A DNA stretch of 64,000 nt from Candidatus Saccharimonadota bacterium (GCA_029288365.1 JARIHI010000005.1:93817-157816), one strand, 5' to 3'; positions 1-7,644 are shown, numbered from the stretch's first letter. The notes: generated from the letters alone by a model not told the origin. Numbers and translations are program-made.

Positions 1-653
1 TCTACAATTTGTTTAGTTGCCTTAGTATCAAAACAAAGTAATTCACTACTGCCTTCATTGGGACAGCTTAAGTTAATTTCAATGACACGAGCACCTGTTT
101 CTTTCAAAAGTTTCACACCCTCAACATGGTCCTGGACAAACGCCTCGTGTCCATGCCCGCGATCAGTACCCTGAAAAGCTACTAACATTGCCTGCCCCTT
201 ACCCACTGTTTGGAATGCCCGTTTTATTTCCGGCTGCCATACCTCTGGCTCAAACGAGGGAATGCCGTATGAGTTTGCTATAGAAAGTGGCATAGCATAA
301 TCACTCGCTGTTTGTAGAGGCGTGTCCGTAGCAAAAGGATCTAGCTGCTCAGCCAGGGCTACAGGCAGAACGTTAGGGACAGGATGACAGGGATAGTCAT
401 GAGTACGAACCGATTTGAATGTAACAATATCAAAACCCTTGTCAAAGGCAGCTTTCACAAATCGAGCGCCTGGGAGAGGACCAGCAGCAATACCAAACGG
501 CAAATATACGGGGGTACCAAAAAAGTCATACTGCGGCTCACCAGTATTGTGGAACACTCCGTTGTCTGCGAAGTCACCGAATGGCCCTTGTTCTAAATTT
601 TCATAATAGGTTTTTGTTGTATCGTACAATGGCTTTAAACCGACTTGCGACAT
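1..653 (-). CDS. Dihydroorotate dehydrogenase family protein, class 1-like (3' end outside window)
   Basis: The reverse strand is open from ATG at 653 to the window edge, giving the N-terminal 217 residues. Seen: a flavin-barrel start GIAAGPLPGARFVKAAFDKG followed by FDIVTFKSVRT, and later VIEINLSCPNEGSS. The NLSCPN loop matches family 1 dihydroorotate dehydrogenases, where its Cys is the catalytic base; class 2 membrane enzymes have Ser there. The family oxidises dihydroorotate to orotate with FMN in the cytoplasm. No other pyrimidine gene is visible here, so the enzyme may be orphaned or act on a related substrate. It diverges from msrA across a 56-bp gap. The family call is firm; the exact substrate is inferred. 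Confidence 0.8.
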   Translation of the reverse strand, partial: MSQVGLKPLYDTTKTYYENLEQGPFGDFADNGVFHNTGEPQYDFFGTPVYLPFGIAAGPLPGARFVKAAFDKGFDIVTFKSVRTHDYPCHPVPNVLPVALAEQLDPFATDTPLQTASDYAMPLSIANSYGIPSFEPEVWQPEIKRAFQTVGKGQAMLVAFQGTDRGHGHEAFVQDHVEGVKLLKETGARVIEINLSCPNEGSSELLCFDTKATKQIV

Positions 654-696
654 ACTTTCATCATATCAGCTACTGACGTGCCCTGCTAATAAAGCG

Positions 697-702
697 TATA
701 CT
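697..702 (+). promoter_or_regulatory. -10 hexamer placing msrA as leaderless
   Basis: TATACT ends 7 nt before the msrA ATG and there is no SD. Transcription starting 6-8 nt downstream of a -10 would begin at or next to the start codon. No good -35 was seen. Confidence 0.5.
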
Positions 703-709
703 TAGACGT

Positions 710-1237
710 ATGGAAACGTTTGTATTAGGTGGCGGATGTTTTTGGTGTCTGGACCCGGTGTTTCGCAGGCTTAAAGGTGTTACTAATGTGGTAGTTGGCT
801 ATGCTGGTGGCAATGTGGAGTCGCCAGATTATTATCAAGTCTCCTCAGGAACTACCGGACACGCCGAAGTGGTCAAGGTTAACTTTGATGCAGCTACTCT
901 ACCCGCAGAAGATCTACTCGATTTGTTTTTCTTGATTCATGACCCGACTACACTGAATCGCCAAGGTAACGACGTTGGTACTCAATATCGCTCAATTATG
1001 CTGTATAGCGATGGCACGCAAAAAGCTGTTTTTGAAAAGGCTATTCAACGCGCTACAAAACATTGGAATGACCCTATCGTAACCGAGCTAAAACCACTTG
1101 AAGTATTTTATGAAGCAGAGGCTGAACATCAAGATTACTTCAATAAGAATCCGGCTGCTGGTTATTGTACTATTGTTATCGAGCCTAAAATTATTAAAGC
1201 CCGTAAGGCTTACAAAAAATACTTCAAAGAGTCCTGA
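710..1237 (+). CDS. msrA: Peptide methionine sulfoxide reductase MsrA
   Basis: This 175-aa protein has the MsrA active-site motif GGGCFWCLDPVF at residues 7-18, with the nucleophilic Cys in GCFWC, then VVVGYAGG and a C-terminal resolving-type Cys in AAGYC. It reduces methionine-S-sulfoxide in proteins using thioredoxin-like reductants. The length is normal for a single-domain MsrA without a fused MsrB. The start is fixed by the GGGCFWC position near the N-terminus and by a TATACT hexamer 7 nt upstream, suggesting a leaderless mRNA. It converges on aspS, 31 bp away. An oxidative-damage repair role fits an epibiont exposed to host and oral or environmental oxidants. Confidence 0.95.
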   Translation: METFVLGGGCFWCLDPVFRRLKGVTNVVVGYAGGNVESPDYYQVSSGTTGHAEVVKVNFDAATLPAEDLLDLFFLIHDPTTLNRQGNDVGTQYRSIMLYSDGTQKAVFEKAIQRATKHWNDPIVTELKPLEVFYEAEAEHQDYFNKNPAAGYCTIVIEPKIIKARKAYKKYFKES

Positions 1238-1268
1238 GCTTGCCGCATAAAATCTACCACTAAAGTGC

Positions 1269-2582
1269 TTACGGCATTAAGCGATTAATATCGCGAGGGA
1301 AGAGCGTGGCTTCTTTTACATTATTAAGTCCGATAGTTTTTTGGACTAAGCGGTCAATACCATACCCGCAGCCGCCATGTTGCGGCAAACCATATTTAAA
1401 AGCTTGCAGGTAATATTTGAAGCCTTCGTGGTTAATATCAATGCCAGCTGCAGTCATTTGCTCAATCATTTTTTCATAATTGTTTTCCCGCAGCGGTACG
1501 GTAGCGATTTCGATGCCGCGGAATAGCAGGTCACCCCAGGCAACTGTGCCGTTTTCTTTGAACTTATGATAAAACTTACCCGCTTCAGCAGGAAAATCGG
1601 TGGCATATACTAAGTCGCTTTCTAACTTTTTGCGAGCATAGTCAGAAATCCATCGCTCTTCGTCGGGGGTAAGATCTTTTTCAGCAGTGGTATCAATTTT
1701 AGTCGCGTTGGTATACATATCGTGGATTTCAGCCACCGTAAAACGTGGCACTTTACCATCAGTCGGCAGCACCAATTCTGGAGCGTTCAGGCTTTTTAGG
1801 TTTGCGGCATGATCTTCATAGGTACGCTTGAGTGCATACTGAGTCATCTCGGCTACTAAGTCTAGGACTTCGTCGTGATCCTCGACAAAACCTATTTCAA
1901 TGTCAAGCATCGTTAGCTCAGTCAGGTGACGCGTAGTAGCGCTTGGCTCCGCTCGATAGCTATGTCCGATTTCAAAGACCCGCTCAAAGGCGCCAACCAT
2001 GATTTGCTTATAAAACTGCGGACTTTGAGCAAGCGTTGCGGTCTTGCCGAAATAGTCCAACTTAAACACTTCGGCACCACCCTCTGTTGGTTCAGCTAAG
2101 AGTTTCGGGGTATCAATTTCAACAAACTCATGCTCTATCAAGAAATTACGAATGTGCTGGACTTGTGTAGCGCGAATTTTAAATATTTTTTGTTCCTGTA
2201 GACTGCGTACATTGAGTACGCGATATTCAAACAACGTATCAAGGTTCTCTGGTTTATGAGAAATTGGTTTATCAATTTCGATAGGCGGCTCATCGGTAAC
2301 CGGCACCAGTACTTCAATAGTAGGTTTGTGTAATTCAGCTCCACCTGGAGCACGCGGCTCTTCTACGGCATTACCGGTTACAGCAATAACTGTGCCGATT
2401 TGCAAACCGCGTAGTTTTTCAACTTCATGCTTATCTTCAACTACTGCCTGGACAAGCCCACTGCGGTCACGCACGTTTATGAAAGTAAGTCCTCCTAAAA
2501 GACGTTTTTTATGGATCCAACCCTGGACAGTGACAATACTTCCAGTGTTATCTTTGACATTTTTCGCTAACGTTCGACTCAT
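1269..2582 (-). CDS. aspS: Aspartyl-tRNA synthetase, archaeal-type (probably Asp/Asn non-discriminating)
   Basis: This 437-aa class II synthetase has an OB-fold anticodon domain (about residues 1-105), motif 2 around FERVFEIGHSYRAE (199-212) with the following HLTELTMLDIE, and motif 3 GYGIDRLVQ near residue 405, ending FPRDINRLMP. It is about 150 residues shorter than bacterial AspRS and lacks the GAD insertion, so it belongs to the archaeal/eukaryotic AspRS type. Many members of that type also charge tRNA-Asn for GatCAB amidation; discrimination cannot be settled by eye. It lies 6 bp downstream of the CBS-domain gene with an AAAAGG SD, so the two are probably co-transcribed. Confidence 0.92.
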   Translation of the reverse strand: MSRTLAKNVKDNTGSIVTVQGWIHKKRLLGGLTFINVRDRSGLVQAVVEDKHEVEKLRGLQIGTVIAVTGNAVEEPRAPGGAELHKPTIEVLVPVTDEPPIEIDKPISHKPENLDTLFEYRVLNVRSLQEQKIFKIRATQVQHIRNFLIEHEFVEIDTPKLLAEPTEGGAEVFKLDYFGKTATLAQSPQFYKQIMVGAFERVFEIGHSYRAEPSATTRHLTELTMLDIEIGFVEDHDEVLDLVAEMTQYALKRTYEDHAANLKSLNAPELVLPTDGKVPRFTVAEIHDMYTNATKIDTTAEKDLTPDEERWISDYARKKLESDLVYATDFPAEAGKFYHKFKENGTVAWGDLLFRGIEIATVPLRENNYEKMIEQMTAAGIDINHEGFKYYLQAFKYGLPQHGGCGYGIDRLVQKTIGLNNVKEATLFPRDINRLMP

Positions 2583-2588
2583 AGCCTT

Positions 2589-3632
2589 TTATTCTACCAC
2601 CTCTGTTGGTTCAGATGAAGTCTTTTGGCGTTCTTCATGCTCTTTCTGAGCTGCCGTTGCTGCGACAGCTCGCATATTTTCATACTGGTCAAATTCATCT
2701 ACGATTTGTTTGCCAATTATCTGCTCTAAAATATCTTCTATCGTGATGATCCCGACAAATTCTTCGAAACTATTAACTACGATAAACAAATGGTGTTTGG
2801 TTTTTAAAAACGCCTGCAAAGCTTGATGAAGCGTAAAATCCTCATGTACGTAAAATACTTCCTTGCGCATAACGTCGCGCACGTGGCCCCCAGCTTTTTT
2901 CTTAACCAAATCTTTCATATATAAGGTCGCCACTATAGTAGACTGATCTTTTTCATATACAGGGAATCGTGAATAACCGCTCTTGTATAGATCATCCATG
3001 AGCTTTGGCCCTATCGCTTCTGAGCTATCGACTAAGACGACTGTACGAAGTGGCACATAGGCATCACTTACAAATTTGTCACCAAATTGTAAAGTATGCA
3101 TCAATAAATCAATATCTTTTTTTGCAATACGATTATCCGGCAAGTCGCGCTGATTTTCTAAAAGATCTTTGAGGTCTTCTTTTTCGTATAAATGCGTACG
3201 AATACTGAGGTGACGATGCGTACGGAAAAAGTTACCAATCCACTCCAAAGGCACATGCAAATAATTGAGTAGCCAATTTATTACAGGTGTTAGCCAAGTA
3301 GCTATATGGGTGCTAACGGTGGTAAGTCTGCTTGATGGAAGCCACAAAAAACCCACCCAAAGCAGAAAGGCTACTACTAATATAGAAAACCAAGTGTTAA
3401 ATGCCTGGGTCAGAAGCACAAAAGAAGTCGCCGCGCTTACAATAACGACAGCCCATAATAGTACCTGTACGCTTACGCCGTAACTCACTGGTTTGTACAG
3501 TACCTGGGCAAGCGGGTCGCCATGACGTGCGCGACGTTTCAGTTCCTTAACCGGGTAATGGTAGTATGTGCGCTGCAAACCGATTGCCAGCAAAGTAATG
3601 CCAGCAAATATGAGACCGAAAACGAAGTTCAT
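2589..3632 (-). CDS. CNNM/HlyC-like membrane protein with paired CBS domains
   Basis: The 347-aa protein has an N-terminal membrane segment (about residues 2-19), a hydrophobic pair around 55-95, and then a cytoplasmic region from about 170. That region carries two CBS motifs, the first containing YKSGYSRFPVYEKD and the second LFIVVNSFEEFVGIITIEDI, a hallmark of the CorC/HlyC/CNNM family. Such proteins are linked to divalent cation (Mg/Co) homeostasis, with CBS domains binding adenosyl ligands. The usual C-terminal CorC_HlyC domain appears to be missing; after the CBS pair there is only a charged tail. It heads the unit with aspS. Function beyond the family is not predictable. Confidence 0.8.
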   Translation of the reverse strand: MNFVFGLIFAGITLLAIGLQRTYYHYPVKELKRRARHGDPLAQVLYKPVSYGVSVQVLLWAVVIVSAATSFVLLTQAFNTWFSILVVAFLLWVGFLWLPSSRLTTVSTHIATWLTPVINWLLNYLHVPLEWIGNFFRTHRHLSIRTHLYEKEDLKDLLENQRDLPDNRIAKKDIDLLMHTLQFGDKFVSDAYVPLRTVVLVDSSEAIGPKLMDDLYKSGYSRFPVYEKDQSTIVATLYMKDLVKKKAGGHVRDVMRKEVFYVHEDFTLHQALQAFLKTKHHLFIVVNSFEEFVGIITIEDILEQIIGKQIVDEFDQYENMRAVAATAAQKEHEERQKTSSEPTEVVE

Positions 3633-3701
3633 ACCACCATCTTACTTGTTTCACCGCAATTTTTGAAGCTCGCGCGAATTTACGAACCACTGTATACTGA
3701 A

Positions 3702-3731
3702 TATACTAAGCAGTGATTGCAAAAGTGGAGG
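3702..3731 (+). promoter_or_regulatory. -10 hexamer and strong SD for the DsbA-like gene
   Basis: TATACT at 3702-3707 precedes GGAGG at 3727-3731, which is 4 nt before the ATG at 3736. This contrasts with the SD-less leaderless starts elsewhere in the window. Confidence 0.5.
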
Positions 3732-3735
3732 ATCT

Positions 3736-4365
3736 ATGGATAAACGTTTTTGGGCAATAGTGGGGGTTATTATTCTTGTGTTTGTGGGAATTTTAGCGTT
3801 CCGTGGTAATGACGCTTCGGCACCACAAACCAAAGGCAAGCCAACAAATCATATCAAAGGAGAAGGTGCAGTTACTTTGGTAGAGTACGGTGACTTTCAA
3901 TGTCCTGCCTGTGGGCAGTACTACCCTATAGTCGAACAAGTTACCGATAAATACGCTTCTGACGTTACGTTCCAGTTCCGTAATAATCCGCTCGTTTCTC
4001 TCCACCCGAACGCATTTGCCGGGTCGCGGGCAGCTGAAGCAGCAAGCAAACAAGGCAAGTTTTGGGAAATGTATGACAAGCTTTTTGGCAATCAGCAAGA
4101 CTGGGCGGAAGCAAGCAATCCGATGAAGGTATTTGAAACCTACGCTAAGCAGCTCGGATTAAACGTTGCTCAATTCAAAAAAGATTTTTCAAGTAGCGCT
4201 GTTAACGATGCCGTGCAGGCAGATCTTGCCGCGGGTAAAAAGATCGGCGTGAAAGCAACGCCAACATTTGTACTGAATGGCAAAGTTATTGATAACCCGC
4301 AGCCAACCGTAGAAGCTTTTTCTCAAGTACTTGACCAGGCTATCGCTGATAAAAAACAACAATAG
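3736..4365 (+). CDS. Membrane-anchored DsbA-family thiol:disulfide oxidoreductase
   Basis: This 209-aa protein starts with an N-terminal signal anchor (about residues 5-23), then a thioredoxin fold with a CPAC active site in GDFQCPACGQYYP and a cis-Pro loop GVKATPTFVLNG near the C-terminus. It belongs to the DsbA/Thioredoxin_4 family (BdbD-like), which forms disulfides in secreted proteins outside the membrane. Many secreted proteins in this window are Cys-rich (the 798-, 947- and 1010-aa proteins), giving it plausible substrates. No DsbB/VKOR partner is adjacent. The start is supported by GGAGG 4 nt upstream. Confidence 0.9.
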   Translation: MDKRFWAIVGVIILVFVGILAFRGNDASAPQTKGKPTNHIKGEGAVTLVEYGDFQCPACGQYYPIVEQVTDKYASDVTFQFRNNPLVSLHPNAFAGSRAAEAASKQGKFWEMYDKLFGNQQDWAEASNPMKVFETYAKQLGLNVAQFKKDFSSSAVNDAVQADLAAGKKIGVKATPTFVLNGKVIDNPQPTVEAFSQVLDQAIADKKQQ

Positions 4366-4399
4366 CCTCGCAATCAGCCGGAAATACACACTGCAGGAA

Positions 4400-4489
4400 T
4401 TAATACTCCAAAAACTGTTGCCACGATGGGCGAAAGACCGTAACGGCAATATGTTCGCGGCGTGAAATAACCTTTACTTTAACTGACAT
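4400..4489 (-). CDS. Putative 29-aa small protein (short ORF with good SD)
   Basis: An ATG at 4489 opens 29 codons ending TAA at 4400, beginning MSVKVKVISRREHIAV and ending in an aromatic FLEY. GGAG lies 6 nt upstream of the ATG. The ORF lies about 100 nt downstream of a consensus minus-strand promoter and overlaps, in another frame, the stop of a 36-codon ORF at 4474-4584, an arrangement that could couple their translation. The product is basic and non-membrane. No homology is recognised; it may be a chance ORF in the leader of an RNA. Confidence 0.35.
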   Translation of the reverse strand: MSVKVKVISRREHIAVTVFRPSWQQFLEY

Positions 4490-4584
4490 CTTTTTCTCCA
4501 AACATCCAGTAACCCCGCAATATTACTAGTGTTTTTTGCTTGTTTTAATGTGTTTTTGTCTCTTAGCAGCCCCGCATGCTGCAT
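4474..4584 (-). CDS. Putative 36-aa small basic protein downstream of a consensus promoter
   Basis: The ORF starts at ATG 4584, 13 nt after the -10 hexamer of the promoter at 4598-4627, and ends TAA at 4474. The peptide begins MQHAGLLRDKNTLKQ and ends WRKRCQLK: Lys/Arg-rich, with no membrane segment. There is no SD, which would suit the near-leaderless starts of neighbouring genes. Its stop overlaps the start of the 29-codon ORF. The first codons also form a small hairpin (GCAGC/GCTGC arms), so the region could instead be a small RNA. Confidence 0.3.
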   Translation of the reverse strand: MQHAGLLRDKNTLKQAKNTSNIAGLLDVWRKRCQLK

Positions 4585-4597
4585 TAGAAGTGCTTAC

Positions 4598-4627
4598 ACT
4601 ATACTTATTTGTGCTTATGTTTGTCAA
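4598..4627 (-). promoter_or_regulatory. Consensus sigma-70-type promoter, minus strand
   Basis: TTGACA (4622-4627) and TATAGT (4598-4603) on the reverse strand are separated by 18 nt. It begins 14 bp past the nadD stop and points into the 4400-4597 region, where only the two tiny ORFs are seen. It is one of the best promoter matches in the window, so something here is probably transcribed. Confidence 0.6.
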
Positions 4628-4640
4628 CCAGGAAGTACAT

Positions 4641-5237
4641 TTATCGGATACTTGCGTATAGCCACTCCTTTTTGGCATATCTAACAACACTTGTAAGTAA
4701 CCCATCAGTGTAAGCATTGTGTCGAATCGCATGACGCATTTTTGTACTTGATACACCGGGACACAAATTGTCTACAATACGTATAAATCTTGGTGGAATA
4801 CGAAGCACCTGAATCGTAGTAAGTACTGCCCGTAGTTCGTCTTTTGTATCTGCGGCCACTATAAACTCGGCCTTTCGTACTAGCCAATCTATATGCTGCC
4901 ATTCAGGCATCTGTGTAAACATATCTGCTCCCGTGAGAAATACTAATTGGCTATCAGGAAATGCTTGCTGCAGTTGCCGTACCGTACGCTTTACAGTAAA
5001 CTGCCGGTCAACTAATTCAAGTACAGACAAGTCTTTGTGAGGCTTTATGGCCTGACGAAGCATCGCCACACGATGCCCATAATGTTCGGCTCCGGGCTTA
5101 CGAAATGGTTTTCGCTCAGGTAAAAAATATACCCCACCTAAGTCAGCTTGCTCTAAGGTCTGTAGCGCAAAACTAATATGTCCACTATGCACCGGATCAA
5201 AAACTCCGGCATAAACGCCAATCCGTACTTGCTTCAT
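4641..5237 (-). CDS. nadD: Nicotinate-nucleotide adenylyltransferase
   Basis: The 198-aa nucleotidyltransferase has the N-terminal ATP-binding motif GVFDPVHSGH and the C-terminal GVSSTKMR (family ISSTxIR), with FLTGADMF and HIDWLV between them as in NadD. It adenylates nicotinate mononucleotide in NAD synthesis. The length is typical. It starts 8 bp after the stop of the 478-aa gene upstream and so probably shares its riboswitch-controlled transcript. This would be unusual for nadD and hints that the upstream protein is linked to cofactor or nucleotide handling (inference). Some nucleotidyltransferases of this fold use other substrates, so NadD is likely rather than certain. Confidence 0.87.
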   Translation of the reverse strand: MKQVRIGVYAGVFDPVHSGHISFALQTLEQADLGGVYFLPERKPFRKPGAEHYGHRVAMLRQAIKPHKDLSVLELVDRQFTVKRTVRQLQQAFPDSQLVFLTGADMFTQMPEWQHIDWLVRKAEFIVAADTKDELRAVLTTIQVLRIPPRFIRIVDNLCPGVSSTKMRHAIRHNAYTDGLLTSVVRYAKKEWLYASIR

Positions 5238-5245
5238 GGTACTAA

Positions 5246-6682
5246 TTATACGCTTTTACTTTTACTGGCTGTACACCCACACGTGCCCTTAATCTTTGTT
5301 GCAGTTACTGTCGTTAAGACGTTTTTCGCACCACATTTAGGGCATTTTTTAGATACAAACGTGCATGATTCATCATCGTCTCTGGACTCTGAAGTTCGTC
5401 CGCTAACGCCTCCAGGACAGGAGTCTGACTGGTCGTTTTGCTTAGCGCGATACATATATTCTAACCCTCGTTCTACTTCTCCAGCCTCCATGGCCCTACG
5501 GGCCCTGTATATGTCCTCAGCAGACAAGTATCCAAAGACTTGGGGGTCAATAGAATAGTCAAAAATTGCCTGCTCAATCATATGTTTGCCGCTAATTTCG
5601 TTAAGCATTTGACATGCGTGTACTTCATCACGCATTTGTGGATACAAACGTACTATCTCATTCGTAATGGCATCAACCTTTGGCTTAAACGCCGCTTCAC
5701 GTTCTCTGCATTCAGTTTTGTATGTAATATAATTTTTTGGTTTCTGATCTTGCCCAAAAAATGTGGCTCTTGATCCAGCGCCACTATCAGCATCTACTTC
5801 GATATCAAATCTTTCCGCAATATCTACACCGCCGTTTTGAATATTTTCGTTTGATACAAGTATTGGCGAGTTCAGCATTTCCGTTACTGATTTGTTAGAA
5901 AAATCTACGCCGAAGCTTTGTGCTATTGCTCGCACAGCCCTGATATCATGACGTGTTCCGCCCGGCTGCTTTATCCCCGCCACGAATACGGACTCCGTTA
6001 CAAGTTTGCCATTCCTAACAGTAGTTACTTGGATTGAGCAACTCATTGTATCTGTGAAGAAACCTGCTTGTTTCATTTCTGCTGCAGTCATATCATCTGG
6101 TGCACATGAAAAAACTACAAAACTGTGGCCTTCAAGCATGCCTGTTCTCTGATAGTGCTCTAACCTGAAGTGATTTGTTACTTCGGCTTCAGTTCGGGCG
6201 CGCATCTGGGGGGTTTTAGCAGCAAATTTCAAAGCATTTGCTTGCACAGAATACATGCTCTGACCACTCTGGTGTGACACGCCATTATCTCCCACATTTA
6301 CTGCAACTTCAATCACATGCCCTGCCTTTATGGTACGTTCAACCACATCGGTCTTGACGTTAAGCCTTACCAGAGACAACGCTTCAGGATCACCATGGTA
6401 TGCCGCTTGCATTGCTTCAAATAAAGAATTAAAACGTGATGCGTGCGCTTTTAACTCAAAGGTAGCCGAGGTAGCAACAGATCCTATAAACCGCGCTGCT
6501 TTTTGCTGAATCTCGCAATCTTCTGGTGCCTCACTAATGGCAATGGCTTGTGAATCTACCGGAAAATCAAGATGGTCAATGGAATGACGAGCAAGTGCTC
6601 GCTGTGTTGCTTCACTGGGTTCAAAGTCAAGGTGAGCTATTGGATCATTTTGCTCTACTCTTTCCTTTTCTAAAACGCTCAC
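5246..6682 (-). CDS. Uncharacterised 478-aa protein with C-terminal zinc ribbon, downstream of a cobalamin riboswitch
   Basis: I do not recognise this family. It opens with GTG at 6682 behind a GAGGG SD. The body is soluble, mixed alpha/beta, with no signal or membrane segment. The last about 35 residues carry CPKCG and a later CGC after a basic spacer, a treble-clef or zinc-ribbon arrangement, preceded by an acidic-serine linker (about 425-445). Notable stretches are FFTDTMSCSIQVTTV and GIKQPGGTRHDIRAVRAI. The 5' leader folds as a cobalamin riboswitch, so expression is probably B12-dependent. Known B12-switch targets (btuB, cob genes, metE, nrdJ) do not match. NadD follows 8 bp downstream, presumably co-transcribed. 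It could be nucleic-acid binding through the zinc ribbon, but this is speculation. Confidence 0.75.
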   Translation of the reverse strand: MSVLEKERVEQNDPIAHLDFEPSEATQRALARHSIDHLDFPVDSQAIAISEAPEDCEIQQKAARFIGSVATSATFELKAHASRFNSLFEAMQAAYHGDPEALSLVRLNVKTDVVERTIKAGHVIEVAVNVGDNGVSHQSGQSMYSVQANALKFAAKTPQMRARTEAEVTNHFRLEHYQRTGMLEGHSFVVFSCAPDDMTAAEMKQAGFFTDTMSCSIQVTTVRNGKLVTESVFVAGIKQPGGTRHDIRAVRAIAQSFGVDFSNKSVTEMLNSPILVSNENIQNGGVDIAERFDIEVDADSGAGSRATFFGQDQKPKNYITYKTECREREAAFKPKVDAITNEIVRLYPQMRDEVHACQMLNEISGKHMIEQAIFDYSIDPQVFGYLSAEDIYRARRAMEAGEVERGLEYMYRAKQNDQSDSCPGGVSGRTSESRDDDESCTFVSKKCPKCGAKNVLTTVTATKIKGTCGCTASKSKSV

Positions 6683-6715
6683 TCTACCCTCACTTATTCC
6701 GAGCGAAAGATAGAT

Positions 6716-6730
6716 ACCTCAATATGAGGT
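6716..6730 (-). promoter_or_regulatory. Hairpin/operator-like palindrome in the riboswitch expression platform
   Basis: On the reverse strand ACCTCA-TAT-TGAGGT forms a 6-bp hairpin. It sits inside a second stem, CCGAGC (6741-6746) pairing with GCTCGG (6699-6704). The ACCTCA arm can alternatively pair with the SD-bearing TGAGG at 6688-6692, giving a plausible switch between free and sequestered ribosome-binding site. A protein operator is the alternative reading. Confidence 0.5.
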
Positions 6731-6752
6731 CATTGCTCCTGCTCGGGAGTCT

Positions 6753-6883
6753 CATTAGCTGTATCGGACTTGTCGCTTGACGTAAGCGTTATATACACCT
6801 ATTGTCAAGCACATCACCGTAGCGGCACTGCCTGCGGATTCTCACCACACTTCCAGCTTTTTTATTTATAAAAGTAACTAATG
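6753..6883 (-). promoter_or_regulatory. Cobalamin riboswitch (RF00174-like aptamer)
   Basis: Reading the reverse strand, the leader of the 478-aa gene contains the conserved B12-aptamer elements in order: GGTGAGAATCC (6836-6846), GCCGCTACGGTGA (6814-6826), an inserted stem with GCTTGAC (6804-6810) pairing GTCAAGC (6775-6781), and AAGTCCGATAC (6761-6771), matching the family AAGTCAGGATAC box. A closing stem pairs CATTAG (6878-6883) with CTAATG (6753-6758). At about 131 nt it is compact for the class. The adenosyl- or methylcobalamin type cannot be assigned by eye. Downstream structure suggests translational control of the GTG start at 6682. Confidence 0.82.
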
Positions 6884-6951
6884 CTAAGTGTAGCAGCTCA
6901 ATCGCACACTAGATATAGTATTTTTCAACACAATTCTTACGCTATTTTTAC

Positions 6952-7644
6952 TTAATGCACCGTAAAGCTCTCAAGCGCGTTTTCAAGGATTTGATAATCA
7001 GGATTACTATTATGATCAATGTATTTGAAGTAGAACGTGTGCTTGCTTGAGGGACTGGCGAGTATCAGGTTGTGGCTGGTCGCCGTCGTACCTACACCTA
7101 CTACATTACGCGTGTAATTGCCCATATCGCACAAAAAGTCGACGCCTTGCCACTTGGCAGCTAGCTTATCAACCCCGGCTGCTGCGGGATTACCTTTCGG
7201 TCCGGTGAATTCTACGCAATTTTCTGAAACCGAACCGGTTACAACGATTTTATTACTCTCGATAATAACTGGCAAAATCTTGTTAAATGCCACGCCTGTC
7301 GGCACACGATCAACATATACTTCCAGCCAACGGTTATCAGCATTCTTCTTCGTAGCTTGGTAGGAGTAAATATTATATGGTGCTTCGTTGTTGCCTTTAA
7401 ATACCCAATCACTCGGTAAGGTTACGGTAAATGTATCTTGATTAAAGTTCCGTGTTTCTTCGCCCTTGGGTGGCGCGTACTCACGAGTAATAGCTTGAGT
7501 GGTCGTTATTTGTTCATCGGGTTCGTTTAAAAATGTAATGACTGTATAGGCTACCACTGCGCCAAGCGCAAGCAAAACGAATAAAATAACTACCCATAGC
7601 TTTCGTTTGGTTTTTTTCTTGCTGCGCCGTCCTAGCCTATACAT
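6952..7644 (-). CDS. Membrane-anchored extracytoplasmic protein of unknown function (230 aa)
   Basis: The first 14 residues are strongly basic (RRSKKKTKRK), followed by one membrane segment (about 15-36), so the protein is a type II-like anchor with about 190 residues outside. The soluble part is beta-rich, with TFTVTLPSDWVFKGNNEAPYNIYSYQ typical of lipoprotein-like or PsbP-like sandwich domains, and contains two Cys (in ENCVEF and FLCDMGNY) that could pair. No catalytic motif is seen. It lies just upstream of the riboswitch leader and downstream of the LexA-like gene, all on the same strand. Function unknown. Confidence 0.65.
   Translation of the reverse strand: MYRLGRRSKKKTKRKLWVVILFVLLALGAVVAYTVITFLNEPDEQITTTQAITREYAPPKGEETRNFNQDTFTVTLPSDWVFKGNNEAPYNIYSYQATKKNADNRWLEVYVDRVPTGVAFNKILPVIIESNKIVVTGSVSENCVEFTGPKGNPAAAGVDKLAAKWQGVDFLCDMGNYTRNVVGVGTTATSHNLILASPSSKHTFYFKYIDHNSNPDYQILENALESFTVH

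Noticed and set aside
384..606. Two plus-strand frames opposite the dihydroorotate dehydrogenase gene
   Set aside because: They are antisense to conserved flavoprotein motifs and show no protein-like features.
4526..4756. A 76-codon minus-strand frame overlapping the end of nadD
   Set aside because: It overlaps nadD in another frame and would run through the consensus promoter at 4598-4627; no SD.
6806..6811. TTGACA on the reverse strand as a -35 box upstream of the 478-aa gene
   Set aside because: It is part of the GCTTGAC/GTCAAGC stem of the riboswitch and has no -10 at proper spacing.
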